64,000 nucleotides of DNA from Cyathus striatus (GCA_025738555.1 JAOVFP010000002.1:4154001-4218000); one strand, 5' to 3'; shown: positions 1 to 14,430, counted from the first letter of the stretch. Numbers and translations are program-made. Notes: generated by a model from the sequence alone, not told the origin.

Positions 1-114
1 GTGACAGAGGTCACGAAAGAAGATGTCACAGTCGGGAGTAGAGTCAGTAACTCTTGTGACTTGTCCAACTCTTGTTGTCACTAAACCGTGAGCTAGTGAA
101 TAGTTTCATTTTTT

Positions 115-443
115 ATGACTTCGACGAGTGAAGGACGCGAAAGTTTGAGAATGGGTGACAATGTGTGTAATTATATTCATTATTGGCATTGTATTTACGT
201 CTAACGGTTAACCATTATTTAACGCAGCCGCTGTCGTTAAATAGTTCTCCTACCTCTACCCTATCCGAGTCGACCAATCCCCTTCGATTCGACTCCAGTC
301 ATTTAGCCTTCTATGCCTCTCAGAATTTTGCATCGAATGAAAATGCTCCCCGGCCCATGGCTGTCCGTTCTGATCCTTCTTTGCTCACATGCTTTGATCC
401 AGCAGACCAGGAACTCTTTAGTTTGTGGGCTCCAAAGAGATGA
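115..443 (+). CDS. Small two-exon hypothetical protein (about 88 aa)
   Basis: I do not recognise the family. Exon 1 (115-162) starts at an ATG and encodes 16 residues. An intron at 163-227 begins GTGTGTAA, has a CTAAC branch-like motif at about 201-205 and ends CGCAG. Exon 2 (228-443) continues in phase 0 to a TGA. The C-terminal half looks constrained rather than random: it reads HLAFYASQNFASNENAPRP, then SDPSLLTCFDPADQELF, and ends LWAPKR. There is no signal peptide or membrane segment. It is transcribed away from the window edge and converges on the Rpr2-like gene. The start is the only upstream ATG that gives an in-frame splice. The gene model is inferred; the product is unknown. Confidence 0.5.
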
Positions 444-582
444 TTAATTAATTAATTTTTTTGTCAGGCATGCACAAAAAGTAAGTGCACTCTATGCCAT
501 GTACATATGGTGACCTAAACGAAATGACTACAATTAGTGATATTGGCGGGAAAGCCGCAAAATTCCGTACAATGGTTGGATG

Positions 583-1080
583 TTATAAACCACTAAGAAA
601 TTGTGCTAGGCCTGACCCTTGAGGCGGATCTCGTACTGTAGCTGCCTTGTTCTTGTTCCGAAGAAGCATTTCCTGCAGCATTGATTTCTTTTTTGTGCGC
701 GATTTTGAATTCTCGGTCGAGAGGGATTGTGCTTTAGGAGATTCAATGGGTTTTCCATCACTGATTATTCCTGAAGAAGGCATGGTAGGAGAATTATCCT
801 GCATTTCCGATCTTTTGAGTAGATTTGGGAGATTAAGCTCCGTATCTTGTATGTGACAACACATTAGGCAGGTAGTGCGGATGGCTGCAGGACGTTTCGG
901 ACGCTTTGTTCGGACATGAGTTGTTGAGGAAAGATGATGACCGCAGCGCGGGCAGAAACAGGGGGAAGAGGGAAGGGAGGAATGGGCGCGAACGCGGGAG
1001 GAGTGGAGAGCAGACAACTGGGGAGAAACGGGCAGGAGGGCGTAGGGGAGGGCTTGCTGGAATCTGAGAGTGGGATCCAT
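583..1080 (-). CDS. Rpr2/Snm1-like RNase P/MRP protein subunit
   Basis: A single-exon ORF of 165 residues. The N-terminal half is a short helical stretch (LRFQQALPYALL) followed by a zinc-ribbon-like motif: CPRCGHHL, a basic loop with TKRPKRP, then TCLMCCH. This helix, CxxC, basic loop and CxxC order is the layout of the Rpr2/Rpp21/Snm1 family, protein subunits of RNase P and RNase MRP that act in tRNA 5' maturation and rRNA processing in the nucleus. The C-terminal third is Ser/Lys-rich and low complexity, ending near LAQFLSGL. It is divergently transcribed from the BTB gene. Without a profile search it could be another small zinc-ribbon protein. Confidence 0.6.
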   Translation of the reverse strand: MDPTLRFQQALPYALLPVSPQLSALHSSRVRAHSSLPSSPCFCPRCGHHLSSTTHVRTKRPKRPAAIRTTCLMCCHIQDTELNLPNLLKRSEMQDNSPTMPSSGIISDGKPIESPKAQSLSTENSKSRTKKKSMLQEMLLRNKNKAATVRDPPQGSGLAQFLSGL

Positions 1081-1318
1081 GGGGGAGGTGTGTGCACGTG
1101 ACTAGATTTAAGACGCGTCGCGTTGCAGTTGTTTGTGATACAGGCATTGTGTTCCCGAAAAGGTAAGTGATTAGGTCTATTGTTCTTTTACCGAGTACAA
1201 CAAAGAGTGAAAAGAATGGGTGTCCAACCTCAAGCTCAAGCTTTCGTCTCTTCCTCTTCTTTTACCTTCGCTCACGTCCTGGTCGACCCCCTTAGCATCT
1301 CTGGCAGACGTTTCCATC

Positions 1319-2908
1319 ATGCTGTCCTCCACGAAGCCTCGTTCGTCCACCCCACGCGCATCCCACACTCCTTCTTACCCTCCTATATCATATCCGCTGT
1401 CTTCCAACAGACCATCTTCCCAATCCACCATTGTTCCACCTTTAACGACTATGCCGCCACCCAAGCCGTCGTCCCATTCCAAGCGTCCCTCGCTTTCGAA
1501 TACCATGCATTGGTTATCTCGTAGCTCAACTCAGTCCTCGTCGTCATCCCCGTATGCGCCGTCGAAGCCAGCCCGTATATCAGAGCCCAAGCTTGTGCGC
1601 TCCATTGAACTTCTAACCCATCCAAACACAGGCGTTTTGGGAAACGGCGCTATCGTTGTTCGAACCCCGGATGAAGCTCTAAGGGAAACTGGTGTTAGGC
1701 TTACATACAATGGAAAGACAAGTCATGCGGTTGCTATGGACTCTGTGGTAGGAAGTCCATCCGCTCACGCTCCCTCTGCAGAGGAGCCTCTACCACCTCT
1801 TTCACCCCCAAACAGTCCTCCTCTTCCTCCTCTTCCTTTACAACTGGAGACCGACCAAGAATCGGTGTATTCTACAGAGTATACTGAGTCCCGAAAGGCG
1901 CCTTCTCCCTCTCGCGCACCACCACCACCTCCAACTACTCCAGAACCTTCCTTACGACCCTCTCTGAAGAGGCGTTCCAGTTCACACTCACGCACAGGTG
2001 ATATTGATGTTGTCCCACCCCTTCCAACAAATGTTCCCCACCTGCCACCATCCCCACCATTCAGAACGATACTGATGTCAGAAGCTCCATCTTCATTTAT
2101 TGACCCCTCAATGGTCATTGTGACGCTGGAAACTTCTACTTCGACATACCGAACAACGCTTGAAACAATTAATTCGAGACCATCACACATATCTCGCTAC
2201 ATAAATGGGCTGTTTCAACACAATAAATGTGACTCTGTAACCTCATCAGTGTATTCCACAGCAAGTACCAATGACCTTGAAGCATACCGTCATCATTTGG
2301 CATCGCAGGGTCTTATTCCCCAAACTCCTTTCAATCTCCATGTATTTCTGGATCGTTCTAGTGCTCCGTAAGTAATAATAGTTAGTATAATGGAGCTACA
2401 CGCTGATTTTCCTTCTAGTTATGTTCACATTTTGAACTATCTACGTTCTCCGATTACTACAACAGAATATCCAGAAATACTTCCCCGTGCGGTGCAGCTA
2501 TGTTCTTCCTCAAATACTCGCTTTGAAGCATTAATGGAGTTGCGTGACGAAGCAGCTTACTTGGGCCTTGAAGACTTGCATCGGCTATGCAACGAAGAAA
2601 TCCGACTTCGACACGGGGCTCGACTGCATACAAGGGGAAACAGTAACACGAGCACTGCAGGTTCAGTGCACAGCCTACACGCTTCTGTGTATAGTCTACA
2701 CACATTGCCTGAACGTGTCGAAACTGACATTCGATCGTCCAGTCATACTCGTGTCAATTCCGTCAATTCTCGTAAGAGTGGTCGAGGTTCACCCGTGAAC
2801 AACGAGTTGAGCAATGTTCCAGTCAAGTCACCACCAACCCCTAGGTCATGGGAATATGATGGCCATAATAAATGTATCCCGTTGAAATCCCCTCCTGGGT
2901 GGATATAA
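1319..2908 (+). CDS. BTB/POZ-like domain protein with long disordered N-terminus
   Basis: Two exons: 1319-2367 and 2419-2908, separated by a 51-nt intron starting GTAAGTAA and ending TTCTAG, which joins in frame across a Pro codon. The first roughly 260 residues are Ser/Pro-rich with polyproline runs and look disordered. The folded part spans the intron: a strand region (VIVTLETSTSTYRTTLETI), NLHVFLDR, then YVHILNYLRS and an alpha region ending EAAYLGLEDLHRLCNEEIR. This matches the BTB/T1 fold of KCTD-like proteins that oligomerise and often recruit cullin-3. The ATG at 1319 is chosen because no earlier in-frame ATG exists. The C-terminus is again Ser-rich. The specific partner is unknown. 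Confidence 0.7.
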
Positions 2909-3307
2909 AAATTTGAGATGTGCAGGCACTTCATGATATTATTAATATTACGCCTCTTCAATCTGTACTTATTATGGGCACTTGTTATTGTACTTACACA
3001 TGTATCCTCAAAGCATCGCAGTAGCTTATTGCCGTATATTTGAACTCGCATCAATAATATCATCTCCTTTTTATTACAAGTTGTTTGTTGATCATGATCA
3101 TGTACTGTATATTCGTAGGAATTCGTGTCGTGGCACGGAATATGGCAAGTAAAACGAAGAATGAGAATCAAGTAGAAAACATAGGTGTGTACAAAAGAAG
3201 GCATGATCTGGTATACGCAATTGTATTGCGCACATCATATCGATAGGGGCGAAATCTCCGTAGTGGTAGAAGTACATGACGAAAATGAAGAATAGATCAT
3301 GACGAGT
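2909..3307. other. Convergent intergenic region
   Basis: About 400 bp between the stops of the BTB gene (+) and SSD1 (-). It is AT-rich and holds only 3' UTR-like sequence for both genes. I see no ORF with coding character, tRNA or repeat. Confidence 0.6.
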
Positions 3308-6300
3308 TTATTTTTTCTGGTCAGCAGCCGCATAGGGATTGACACTGTATACCTTGATGACAGGGGGACTCTTTGTCAAGTCAGCAGTTACAATGACCTA
3401 AGTAATGGTTAAAATCGTTCGTTGTAGAAGAACAAAATAAAGACATACAGGCACCGTCATAAGCTCTCGTATATCTTGTATCTTATGACCTGTAGCTGTG
3501 ATTCTCAGGCCTTCAAATTCAGGTTTGACTTTGGCCATGGAGAGTAAGCGCTGCTTGGAAGTTTCATTTTCTGCCTTGTCATCATCACTACGTCCAAGGA
3601 CAATTTCATCTTCAACATCATCTTCGTCGAATAGTGCCTTCTCATCGTGAACCGAGCGAGAAGCAACCTCCATTTTCTGGGCATGATGTTCTGCGTTCTG
3701 TTTCACTTTCTTCAAATGTTCATCGTCACTGTTCTCCGCCAGCCAGCTAATTACGTCTCTGTCAGACCAATAGATCTGAAGAGTGTGAGTATGTTCGTCA
3801 TAGACGTGATTCTAAGTAACAGTGATGAGTCAACTACAATCAGCGGATGCTATTTCGGATAAAACCCACATCGATAGGCATCTGGTCTACATGAACGCGT
3901 TTCTCAATACCGAACTCTGGAACCAAAACATCGAAAGCTGCGTCCAGAACACCTACGACCTTGGCTTGACGGATGACAGGTCCATAACGATATGTCAGGT
4001 CAGAGATAAGAACACAAAGGAAGAGGTGGGCAGATTGCTCTTCCGCAAGTCTTGCCGAATCGCGTTTACTGAAGATTCATGAGCATCAAGTACATATATA
4101 AACAATGTGCTTACATATTGCATTGTTGTGCGACTTTAGCAACAGCATCACGGTCCATTGTAAACTTGGACTCTGCTTTACAGCTATCAGCATACATAAG
4201 AGTCAATGATGTAGTACACCTTACCTCCACCTTGTAAAATTGCTTCGAGTTGACGATGAACTAGAAGATCAGCATATCGCCTAATTGGCGATGTGAAGTG
4301 TGTATATAGAGGAATATTGAGCGCATAATGACTATACTTGGCGATGTCCAGCATTCCCGCACAAAAGTATTTGGCGCGTTGAGTGGCCTTGAACGACAAT
4401 AATTCTAAAAGTTTTCGGGCTGTCGGGTCTTCGACCGCCTCAAAGGATCGCATGAGAGCTCCAGAACTTGCTATGTCCATCGTATAACCGAGACGCTCTG
4501 CACGTTCCTTGAACGTATTCTATAGTAGACAACATTTAAATGAAGTAAATACAATAGGAATAGCAACACACCAGACGTCTTTCAATTGGGTTGTCGTGTC
4601 GGCGAAGCAAAGACTGCTCGGGTAGGTGAGCTGCAATATGCTGGGCGATTGATATATTGGTCAACAACATGAACTAATAAAAGTTGGTCAATAATAGTCG
4701 TGAAATATCGTTTAGTTCTTACCTCCTCAATCAAGAAGTTTGCTTCCATACGTCCATATTGTCCGCAATCAATTGGCATGCCATTACCATCCAACTTAAA
4801 GGTAAGGCGTAAAGACTCCAAGCTTAACGCACCATTCTGGAAGCGTTGTTCTCTAAGATTCCTCGCTAAATGTTGTAAAAATTTGATATCATTTGCAATA
4901 TCCTGCGCATCATGAGACGCTGCAACTGTAAGATTCTCAAAGAAGTTTCCTTCTAGGACATTCTGCGCATCCTGATACGAGATACGAGCAGCAGAACTAT
5001 TGCGAACAATCAATAAGAATTGACATATGAAACGAAGTAACCCACCGTATGACAGTCTTTCCGATCCACTTCTTCAAAATTTTAGCCTCGTTATTCATGG
5101 TAAAAATGACCGAGAATGCGAGTCGATCTTGATCGGGCACCAAGCTGCACAACTGCTCACTAAGGGCTGGGGGAAGCATAGGTACGGCACGCTGGACAAG
5201 GTAGACGCTTGTAGCTCGCTTCCTTGCATCGCGGTCGAGCGCAGTGTTAGGCTTGACGAAGTAAGATACATCAGCAATGTGTACACCAACTTCATAAGTT
5301 CCATCTTCGTTTGGTTTGACGGATACTGCGTCGTCGAGATCCTTCGCAGTTTCTGGGTCAATGGTGAAAATGCGCTCGGAGCGAAGATCCTTGCGAACGC
5401 TGAGCTCGTGTTCAGGAATACTAGGGTATTAGATGTAAATGATATTTTTAATGAAAGAAAATGAGGTGCCTTACGTCCAGGGTAAAGGAGGCAAGCATTT
5501 AAGAACATTGTCAGTAAACTCTTCAGTAGGAAAATTGCAATCTTTGAGAAGGGCGCTAGTCTCCACCTCAATATCTCCGATGGGACCCAGTTCTTCGACC
5601 AAAGTACCGAAAGGATGCAGCGAACTAATGGGCTGGGAGGCAATGAGACATTAAACAAGGTTTAGGTCATATAACACAATCCTTACGTGACGTTTAATGC
5701 ATGCAACAAATAGTTTGTTGACGTAAGCTTCGGAGTTTTGTACGAAGTCCGGAGGCGCTTGCTCGGTAGGAATGGCAATCAAGGGAACACGTTTATCAGT
5801 AGGCTTGAACCATACAATCTTGGGGCGCTCAATAGGGCCACGGCGGGGCTCTTCGCCACGGTCACCTTCTCGCTCACGGCGCTCGGCTTCTTGCTTTTCT
5901 TTTGTCGCGGCAGATGAGGGACGAAGTAATCCTAGGGTGCCAGAGAACAACTGCCCGGGCATTCGCTCCACGACCGCTACGACATGTCCTGCAAATTGGG
6001 GCTTGACCTCATCGGTAACTCTGCAGGTTTGTTCAGTCCAGTCCAATTTTTCAGAAAGGTAAAAAAAATCACATACTCTTCGTCTTCGAAAAGTAAAAGT
6101 CCCTGACCTTCAACTTCAACATCGTCCTTCTTCTTATCATCCTTACGGCCAGCGCTAGTCTTTAGGTCGTATGCAGCATTTTCTTCCTTCTTCCTCTTCT
6201 TCTCTTCTTTTTCTTTCTTGGTGCCCCAAACTTCATCCACATCCAGCAACTCGACGGCGACAATATCACCTTCCAAAGCACGGTTACGATCTTTAGAACC

Positions 6301-8319
6301 ACAAATATAAATATCAGCATCCAAAACTTCAGTTGCTACATATGCATCTGAACGATTCCTCTTATTCACGCGCAGGATACCGACAACTAATTTTCCAGCT
6401 GCAAGAAGAGGAGGCAAAGATGCTTGAGGAAGATAGGGTGCAAATAATGACTTGCGTTGAGGTTGGTTAGATTGTTGCTGAAGCTGGGACTGGAATTGCT
6501 GTTGCTGCTGTTGAAGTAGATTCATGCCACCAAGCCCAAGACCCATCATATTGGCTGCCACCATATTAGGTAACATATTTGGGAAGCTAAAGGATGCCAT
6601 CTTATGGTGATGGCCACCAGCAGCAGCACGGAACTGTTGTAAGCTTTGAAGTTGGGCCTGTGCCTGAGCTAAATCAGCAGCAAACGCATTGTTTGCTTGT
6701 ACTCCTCCGACACCACCATCTGTAATCGGATAAGAATCGTAGATTTAATGACTACTACAAGACAAAACTTACTGATACGCCAAGTGGAATCAGGCGCACG
6801 GGAGGGTTGTCTAGAATGCCCACCAATAGTGGGAGGTGCAAAACCATCCTCAAACCCATCCTGGTTCATAAACGGACCCCCGTAGCCGACAGAGCTTGCT
6901 CCAGATTGGCCACTTGATTTGTTGACAACATTGACGCTATGTCTACGTCCATGTCCACGTGGAATACCAGGAGGCTGTCCCTCAAGCCCAAGACTGCCAA
7001 ATTGCCCCATAGGATTTTGTAGACTTCCAAAATTAGCTGCCGGTCCAGTAGCCATGGGGACAGTGCTTTGGACGCGCCTATGGGCAGAACGGCTTGGAGC
7101 TAGACCAGGAGTTTGAAAAGACAAAACAGTGTTCGAAGCGAGCTGCTGCTGATAGAGAGCCTGTTGCTGTTGCTGCAGAGCTTCAATTTGGCTCTGGATA
7201 GCAATCTGTTGGGCATAAGTATAACATGTCAAACATCTCGCAAAGAAAATGTACCTGTTCTGCCATAATTCCAGTAATCTCCCCGCTCTCGGTCTTACGA
7301 TGCCCTTTCTCTTGGGCGGTCATCTCCGATTGAAACCCTTGTTGTTGTTGTTGTTGTTGTTGTTGCGGAAACTGAAATCCGATATCGTCCTCATTGATAG
7401 GAGGGCCCATGGGGCCACCACTGCGCTTGCGGGCGCCAAACATGAATCCAGGAGCCAGTTGAGGACGACCAGTATGACCAATTGTATCGCCTTGTTCATG
7501 CTGAGCAGCCAAGGCAGCAAATCTAGGTGCCATGAAACTCTGCGACTGAGAACGAGGCTGATGACCACCTTGAGCGTAGTGTCGTTCCTGTATCTCGCCC
7601 TCTTCGAACGAGAGTACATCTTCAACATCTTCCATCATGGACCCAAGGTGAGGAGAGAATGAGTTAAAATTACCAGAAAGCGCTGAATTTCCCATGGAAG
7701 CAGCTTTGCGATGCCTCTGCTCGGCATTGGCAGCGAGAGATTGCATGCTGGGCTGAAATCCCTGATTAGAGAGATTAGCTTGTGCTTGAGAACCAGGCAT
7801 CGTGAAAGTGTTGCCAATCCCTAAAACTTGAGGTACAGGAGAAGTCGTCTTCAAGTCTGCAATTACTCTTTGCAAAGAAGACAGGGCGTCACTGGACTCC
7901 TTGGACTGGGTGGGGCCAGTTGGCACAGATGAAGATGGCTGTCTAGCTTGTGCCTCTTTGGGAGTAGAATTGCGACCTTGGGAAGCGGAAGGAACGCCCT
8001 TGCGGTGGGAAGAGCCGCGACCACCGCCAGGTCCCTTGTTACGCTGTTCGGGTTTCTTAGCGCCGTCAGAACCCTTTTTGGAGGCTGACTCTGAACCTGA
8101 CTCAACAGCGGTAGAAACAGGAGTATTGGCAGAAGATGCCTTCTTATTACTACTCCTGGAGGAAGGTCTCGGATTGCTCTGAGCAGTACCACCTGCCTTT
8201 GGATTGGTAGAGTTGGAGGAGGGGTTTCTCTTGGGCCCACGGGTATTACTAGAAGCAGATAGCTTCTTCTCGTCCTTCTTGTGAGGAGGTTGAGTTTGTT
8301 GCGTAATATCGTCGGTCAT
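3308..8319 (-). CDS. SSD1: SSD1/DIS3L2 family RNB-domain RNA-binding protein
   Basis: A multi-exon RNase II-like protein. The N-terminus ([10 protein letters not shown]) is long, basic and Ser/Gln-rich, with a polyglutamine run near 7340-7370, as in fungal Ssd1. Cold-shock-type beta-barrels follow: one contains [19 protein letters not shown] and [11 protein letters not shown]. The RNB domain includes [18 protein letters not shown] (about 5328-5367) and [19 protein letters not shown] (about 4270-4330). The C-terminal exon ends [10 protein letters not shown]. Family members bind mRNAs for cell-wall and growth proteins; in yeast Ssd1 the nuclease is dead and the Cbk1/NDR kinase regulates the N-terminus. 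Here all four RNB aspartates are present, as described for basidiomycete Ssd1/Dis3L2. Start and stop are clear; internal junctions are approximate. Confidence 0.92.
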
Positions 8320-8852
8320 GTCGTTCGTAAGGTATTTGGATTGAGAATATTAAGTGTATGAAAGTTTTGTTGAGTAAAAGTTGGGTTGGTCGGAGAGCTG
8401 GAAGAGGGGGAGATTAGGATGACAGCTAGTAGAAAAAGAGGAAAAAGAGGGACAAACTTTGAAGTTGTAAGTGGGTGTGTGCTGGACGGCTTTGCCCTGC
8501 AGGGCGAGTGAGGAGAAAGAGTGCAAAAAGGAGTTTATCAGCAGTGGAAGTTGAAAGTTGAAAATGAAGGACGAGCTTGGGGAGGAAGTGGATTGCAACT
8601 GCCAAACACCTGCTGAGTACGCAAACAGTTGACACTTGCTAGGAATGTGACGCATGTGATGTCTGATGGTTTCCAGCACTATATTTGGTAATATTCAAAT
8701 TGTATTATTCGCATCTTATTTCTTATTTTGTACTGCATCGCAGTGGTATCTCACTTCCATTACTCCAGCGCACATTCTATACTATGTATATATACTGTAT
8801 GCCACATCTATATCACTACACCCTTCCACTGCGTGCCCAAGACAGCATCGCC
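8320..8852. promoter_or_regulatory. SSD1 upstream region / IDH2 3' flank
   Basis: About 530 bp between the SSD1 start and the IDH2 stop, both on the minus strand. Read on the minus strand, the part nearest SSD1 (8340-8560) is strongly pyrimidine-rich, typical of a fungal promoter or 5' UTR. No ORF or RNA gene is convincing. Confidence 0.5.
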
Positions 8853-10617
<1,765 letters not shown>

Positions 10618-11127
10618 TTTGGCTAGAGGAAACGTTGGAGGTCGAGGTGAAAGCTCCGTTTGCCCATCAAAATTGTCCCATCTCGTCCCGACAACTCACG
10701 TGCCACTGCTCGCGATTGAAACTGATGCTCCGTAGCTATGATGTAATCAAGAATACATAAAACAGTATTTGCATATCTGATAAGACAAGATAATTCTTCC
10801 GGTTGTCACCGACTTGTTCAAGACCTCTCAAGACTTGCTGGAACTTTTTATGTAAATGACTTTCCCACTTGGCCAAGCATTTCGTTCGTAAACTCATCTC
10901 TGGAAATGTGAGCTCGGTTATACCACAGTCCCTTGCAGCGGTCTTTCATTGATATTTTTGAATCTTGACAACGTGCATGGGTTTGATTATACAAATAAGC
11001 TTTATGTGTTTCGTCTAGCAGAGCAAGTACACTACATGGTATACAATTTCAATATTAATATGACTACCATAATCCTTCGACTCGTAGGAAGCAGCTAAGA
11101 AAGGGGAGGGAGGGAGAAAATAGTACA
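10618..11127. promoter_or_regulatory. IDH2 upstream region / regulator 3' flank
   Basis: 510 bp between the IDH2 start and the stop of the Zn2Cys6 gene, same strand. It contains a CACGTG E-box at 10697-10702, about 80 bp upstream of the IDH2 ATG. Otherwise I see no ORF, repeat or RNA gene. Confidence 0.45.
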
Positions 11128-14100
11128 TCATGGCGCGCGTTGAATTTGATTCACCAAAGCTTCCCAGTATTTCCAGTCGGATCCTTCCAGTCCTGTAAGC
11201 ATGGGAAGATTGGATCCTCCCATTATCGTGCTCGCACCAGCCCATCCAGAAAAATCGCTCCCTTGAGTGCCGCCCCATGATATTCCTCCAGCGGACATGT
11301 CTATAGGAGCATTGCTCATAGTATTACACCAATGATCTAGCAATGATTGTGCAGCCGATTCATCATCCGCGTATGGGCTTCCTGAGGTTGTGGGTGAAGT
11401 AATGGGTTCGGAGTGTTGAAGACGTTGGAAGGTGGGAGATTGTGTTAAATGGCCTGTACTTGAATATGGCATTGAGGGAGACCGCGGGGAGGATTCCTCA
11501 GGCATGAGCACTGGATATGAGTTCGAAGTCGTAGATGGTCCTGGAGCAGATTGATGAAGTCCTAGTAATAACTGAGCCTGTTGTTCTGGTTTTGTAATTT
11601 CAAGCGAGACTGAAATTCGACTACTTTCTGTTCTGGCTTCCATTTGAGAGGCCTTGCTTTTCAGGAATTCGATGGTTTTCAACTCTCGGCGTGTCGTTTC
11701 ATCAATCTCCCTCATGCCTTCATGATCCTTCATAAATGCATCAAGAATGGCATGCATCTTTCCCGCATGGCGGCCTTTTGGCTCTAGTACGAAATAGATG
11801 CCACTGATCATAGCGGTCTGAAATTCACGGTAAGCATTGCTGAGCGAATCGCGTGCCTCCTTCGGCATTACGTCTCGAAATACTTGTCGAACATCAAAAT
11901 CTTTCATCGCAGACTCGAAACATGCAGTCCTTGAACGAGCATACCGATCGGATTTCAGTCGCCTAAGCAAATATGGGCGATGAAGGCTGATTCTGACGAA
12001 TAGGATCTCCGTTATTAATAAGAACCGATGGACTGGAATATATTTTGCAGATTCATCCAAAGACTTGTCGGGCTGTGGTGAAAAGTGAGGTGGTAGGTTG
12101 TTAATAAATTTCAAAAGCTCCTCGTCCAGTGCAATAACTTCAGAGTAATGACTTTTTTCTCGAACTTGCTGGAAATGATGAACGATGCGACCAATTATTC
12201 CAGCAAGCTGGTGTCTTAAAATAACGAAAGTCATCGGAGTGGGAGACGAGAGGGGAAATGGATCAGTAGAGTAGGCAGTCGGAGACTCATCATCGATGTT
12301 GGAAGGAGCCTTGGTGGAAGTATAGTCGTCTTGAATGGAATTTGGTCTTCCAAGTACCATTGCGTACGACCGATCAGCATGATACAGGTAGGACCTTATG
12401 AAGTGGGTCATACTGAGCCAGTATTATAAATGGCGAATTCTTACCATATTCTTCGACGATATTGAACACTAGCTGGATCCATTCCCTGGAAATGCTATAT
12501 TCGAATATTGACAGTACCGACTGAAACACTGTACATACCATGGTAGAGCCATCACGATGTAGTCCCAGTGCTTGAGCTGTGCGAACAGCTGCACCAAGTT
12601 GACTCCAGCATTCTGTTATGCGACGATCGAATGTGAGGAAGCGAGCACTCTGGATGCAGATTTAGTTGTAAATACCGTGTAAGCGCTTTTATAACACACC
12701 AGTAAACGAGTAAGGACTATGTCCAGAGAGTCTGGTTGTATCGCCGCAGCTATTAGCAATGATCTACGTGCTAGAATAACGTCAAAAATTTCAAATGATA
12801 CACAAGCACGTACAGTCACTTACAGGACCAGTAGTAGCGCAATGAAGTGACTCTACGACTACGTGCATCGCCAGCAATATGTTCAGGCGCAAGTCGGACA
12901 GAAATTGCAAGTACAACGAATAGAAGTGGGAGAAATCGGACGTCATTCGGGTTAGTGGCACCGATACCGTCCCGGCCATGTGCACACACAGAATTGTACG
13001 CTGAACGAAAATCTTGTTCTGAAACAGGATAACGCGTCCAGTTGCTGAATATGAAGTTTAGGTGTAAGCGAACACCGTCAAAATATGCATACGTACATAG
13101 AACTAAAATAATAGTCAATCAGAATATTGGACAACCGAAGTGGGGGTAGCTCTTGAAGTAATTCCGATATCTTATGCGGAGACACGCCGCACTCCTGCAC
13201 CAAGGATTTCAGATTATCCGCGGCCGAAGGTTCAAGTTCATCTACAACAGTTTCAATCGCAGACTTGGTGCCCGCTATGGGTACCTGCTGAAAAGATATT
13301 CCACTCTGTCCTTGTAAGATCCGACGTGAAGAATCTTGATCGTTAGGAACCACACTTTGGAGCTACTAACATAAGTTCCAGCAGACTGATATAAGATTGA
13401 AGCTCACTTGTTCCAAGACAGAAGCAGGAGCTATGCTCCCCGATGCACTATTCCCATACCATTTTCCACTTTGAAATGTTCCACCACTGGGATCATGCTC
13501 CTCCGCTTGCGATCGACTTTCGTCCTCATCTGACGGAGAGCGTCGAGACTCCTGGGTAAGATGGCTTTCAGTAGTACCTGAAGTGCTCGAACTAGGAGTG
13601 CAGTACTGTGGCAGAGCGATTTCTATTATTTGTTCTAACCGCAATATACGAGCATTGAGGTCATGTTCCGCTTTCCCTGGTGTATAAGCTTTACATAACT
13701 CTGGAACCTTGCGAGCTACACACTAATATAAATGTTAGCTCTTACGGAGAAATCAGCAATACATAATATCGAACATGAGAGCAAGGAATTTGGCGATCAC
13801 ACTAATCCAAAAGCACCGTTAGTTGGATTTTAAAAAAAGGGTTCGGGTAAGACGAACTTTCTGTTTGCGGCGATGGCATTCTCCACATGAAAAACTGGTT
13901 CGTATGTAAGGAAAAATCAGAATAGTAAAAATATAGTATGCACCTCACTCGTGTTCTCTGCTTTTTTGAAGCTAAGTTGACAGAGACTTCGTCCTCAATT
14001 TTTTTCCTTTTCGTAGACGAAATTGCTGAAGGTGGAGACGTATAGTCTGTTGTTTTGACCATTAACCGTGGAAGAAGGAAAAAGGAAATTTTTGAGGCAG

Positions 14101-14143
14101 TTATATCTAGAAGTGGATCCCTCGCGAGGGTGGGAAGAGACAA
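11128..14143 (-). CDS. Fungal Zn2Cys6 transcription factor with middle homology region
   Basis: A GAL4-type regulator. After a basic segment with NLS-like KRKK and KKQRTR, the zinc cluster reads CGEC-HRRKQK-C-DRQIP-C-SH-C-VARKVPEL-C: exactly C-x2-C-x6-C-x5-C-x2-C-x8-C. It is assembled from four exons. A linker follows with a heptad-like LNARILRLEQIIEIALP, then the fungal_trans middle homology region: PLLFVVLAISVRLAP, AALGLHRDGS-type AVRTAQALGLHRDGSTM, RRRIW and SYLYHADRSYAMVLGRP. The last exon (11128-12411) continues this domain and ends in a Ser/Pro-rich, probably activating tail. The start may be 14143 (MSLPTLARD) or the in-frame ATG at 14062 (MVKTTDYT); I cannot decide. Target genes are unknown. 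Confidence 0.9.
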
Positions 14144-14430
14144 CGAGATAGTAACGGGAGGTTGATTGAGTTAGAGCTAGAAAGGCGCTACCAGGCGGGA
14201 TGTCGGTCATTAGCATCAACCCAATAATAGCTCTTGCATGTACTACTGATTATAGTGTACACACTTCCACGCTGACCACAACTAAACCTGATAAACCCTA
14301 CAAATCCTTGACAAATCCCCTCTAAACACCGTTTAATTTCGAGCGTTGTTTACGCTACAAAATTCAACCATTCCAATAACATTGCCCTGTAGCACAAATA
14401 CTTAATTCTTGACAATTTCACTCTGCTATC
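14144..14430. promoter_or_regulatory. Divergent promoter region, Zn2Cys6 gene / MED17
   Basis: A 287-bp gap between two divergent start codons, so it should hold both promoters. No clear TATA box or known operator is visible. Confidence 0.45.

Noticed and set aside
1180..1524. 114-residue ORF starting MFFYRVQQ in another frame
   Set aside because: It overlaps the Ser/Pro-rich start of the BTB protein and has no onward exon; the in-frame ATG at 1319 leads into the conserved domain.
7249..8182. Long plus-strand ORFs rich in Leu or Glu/Pro
   Set aside because: They are shadows of the Gln/Ser-rich N-terminus of SSD1.
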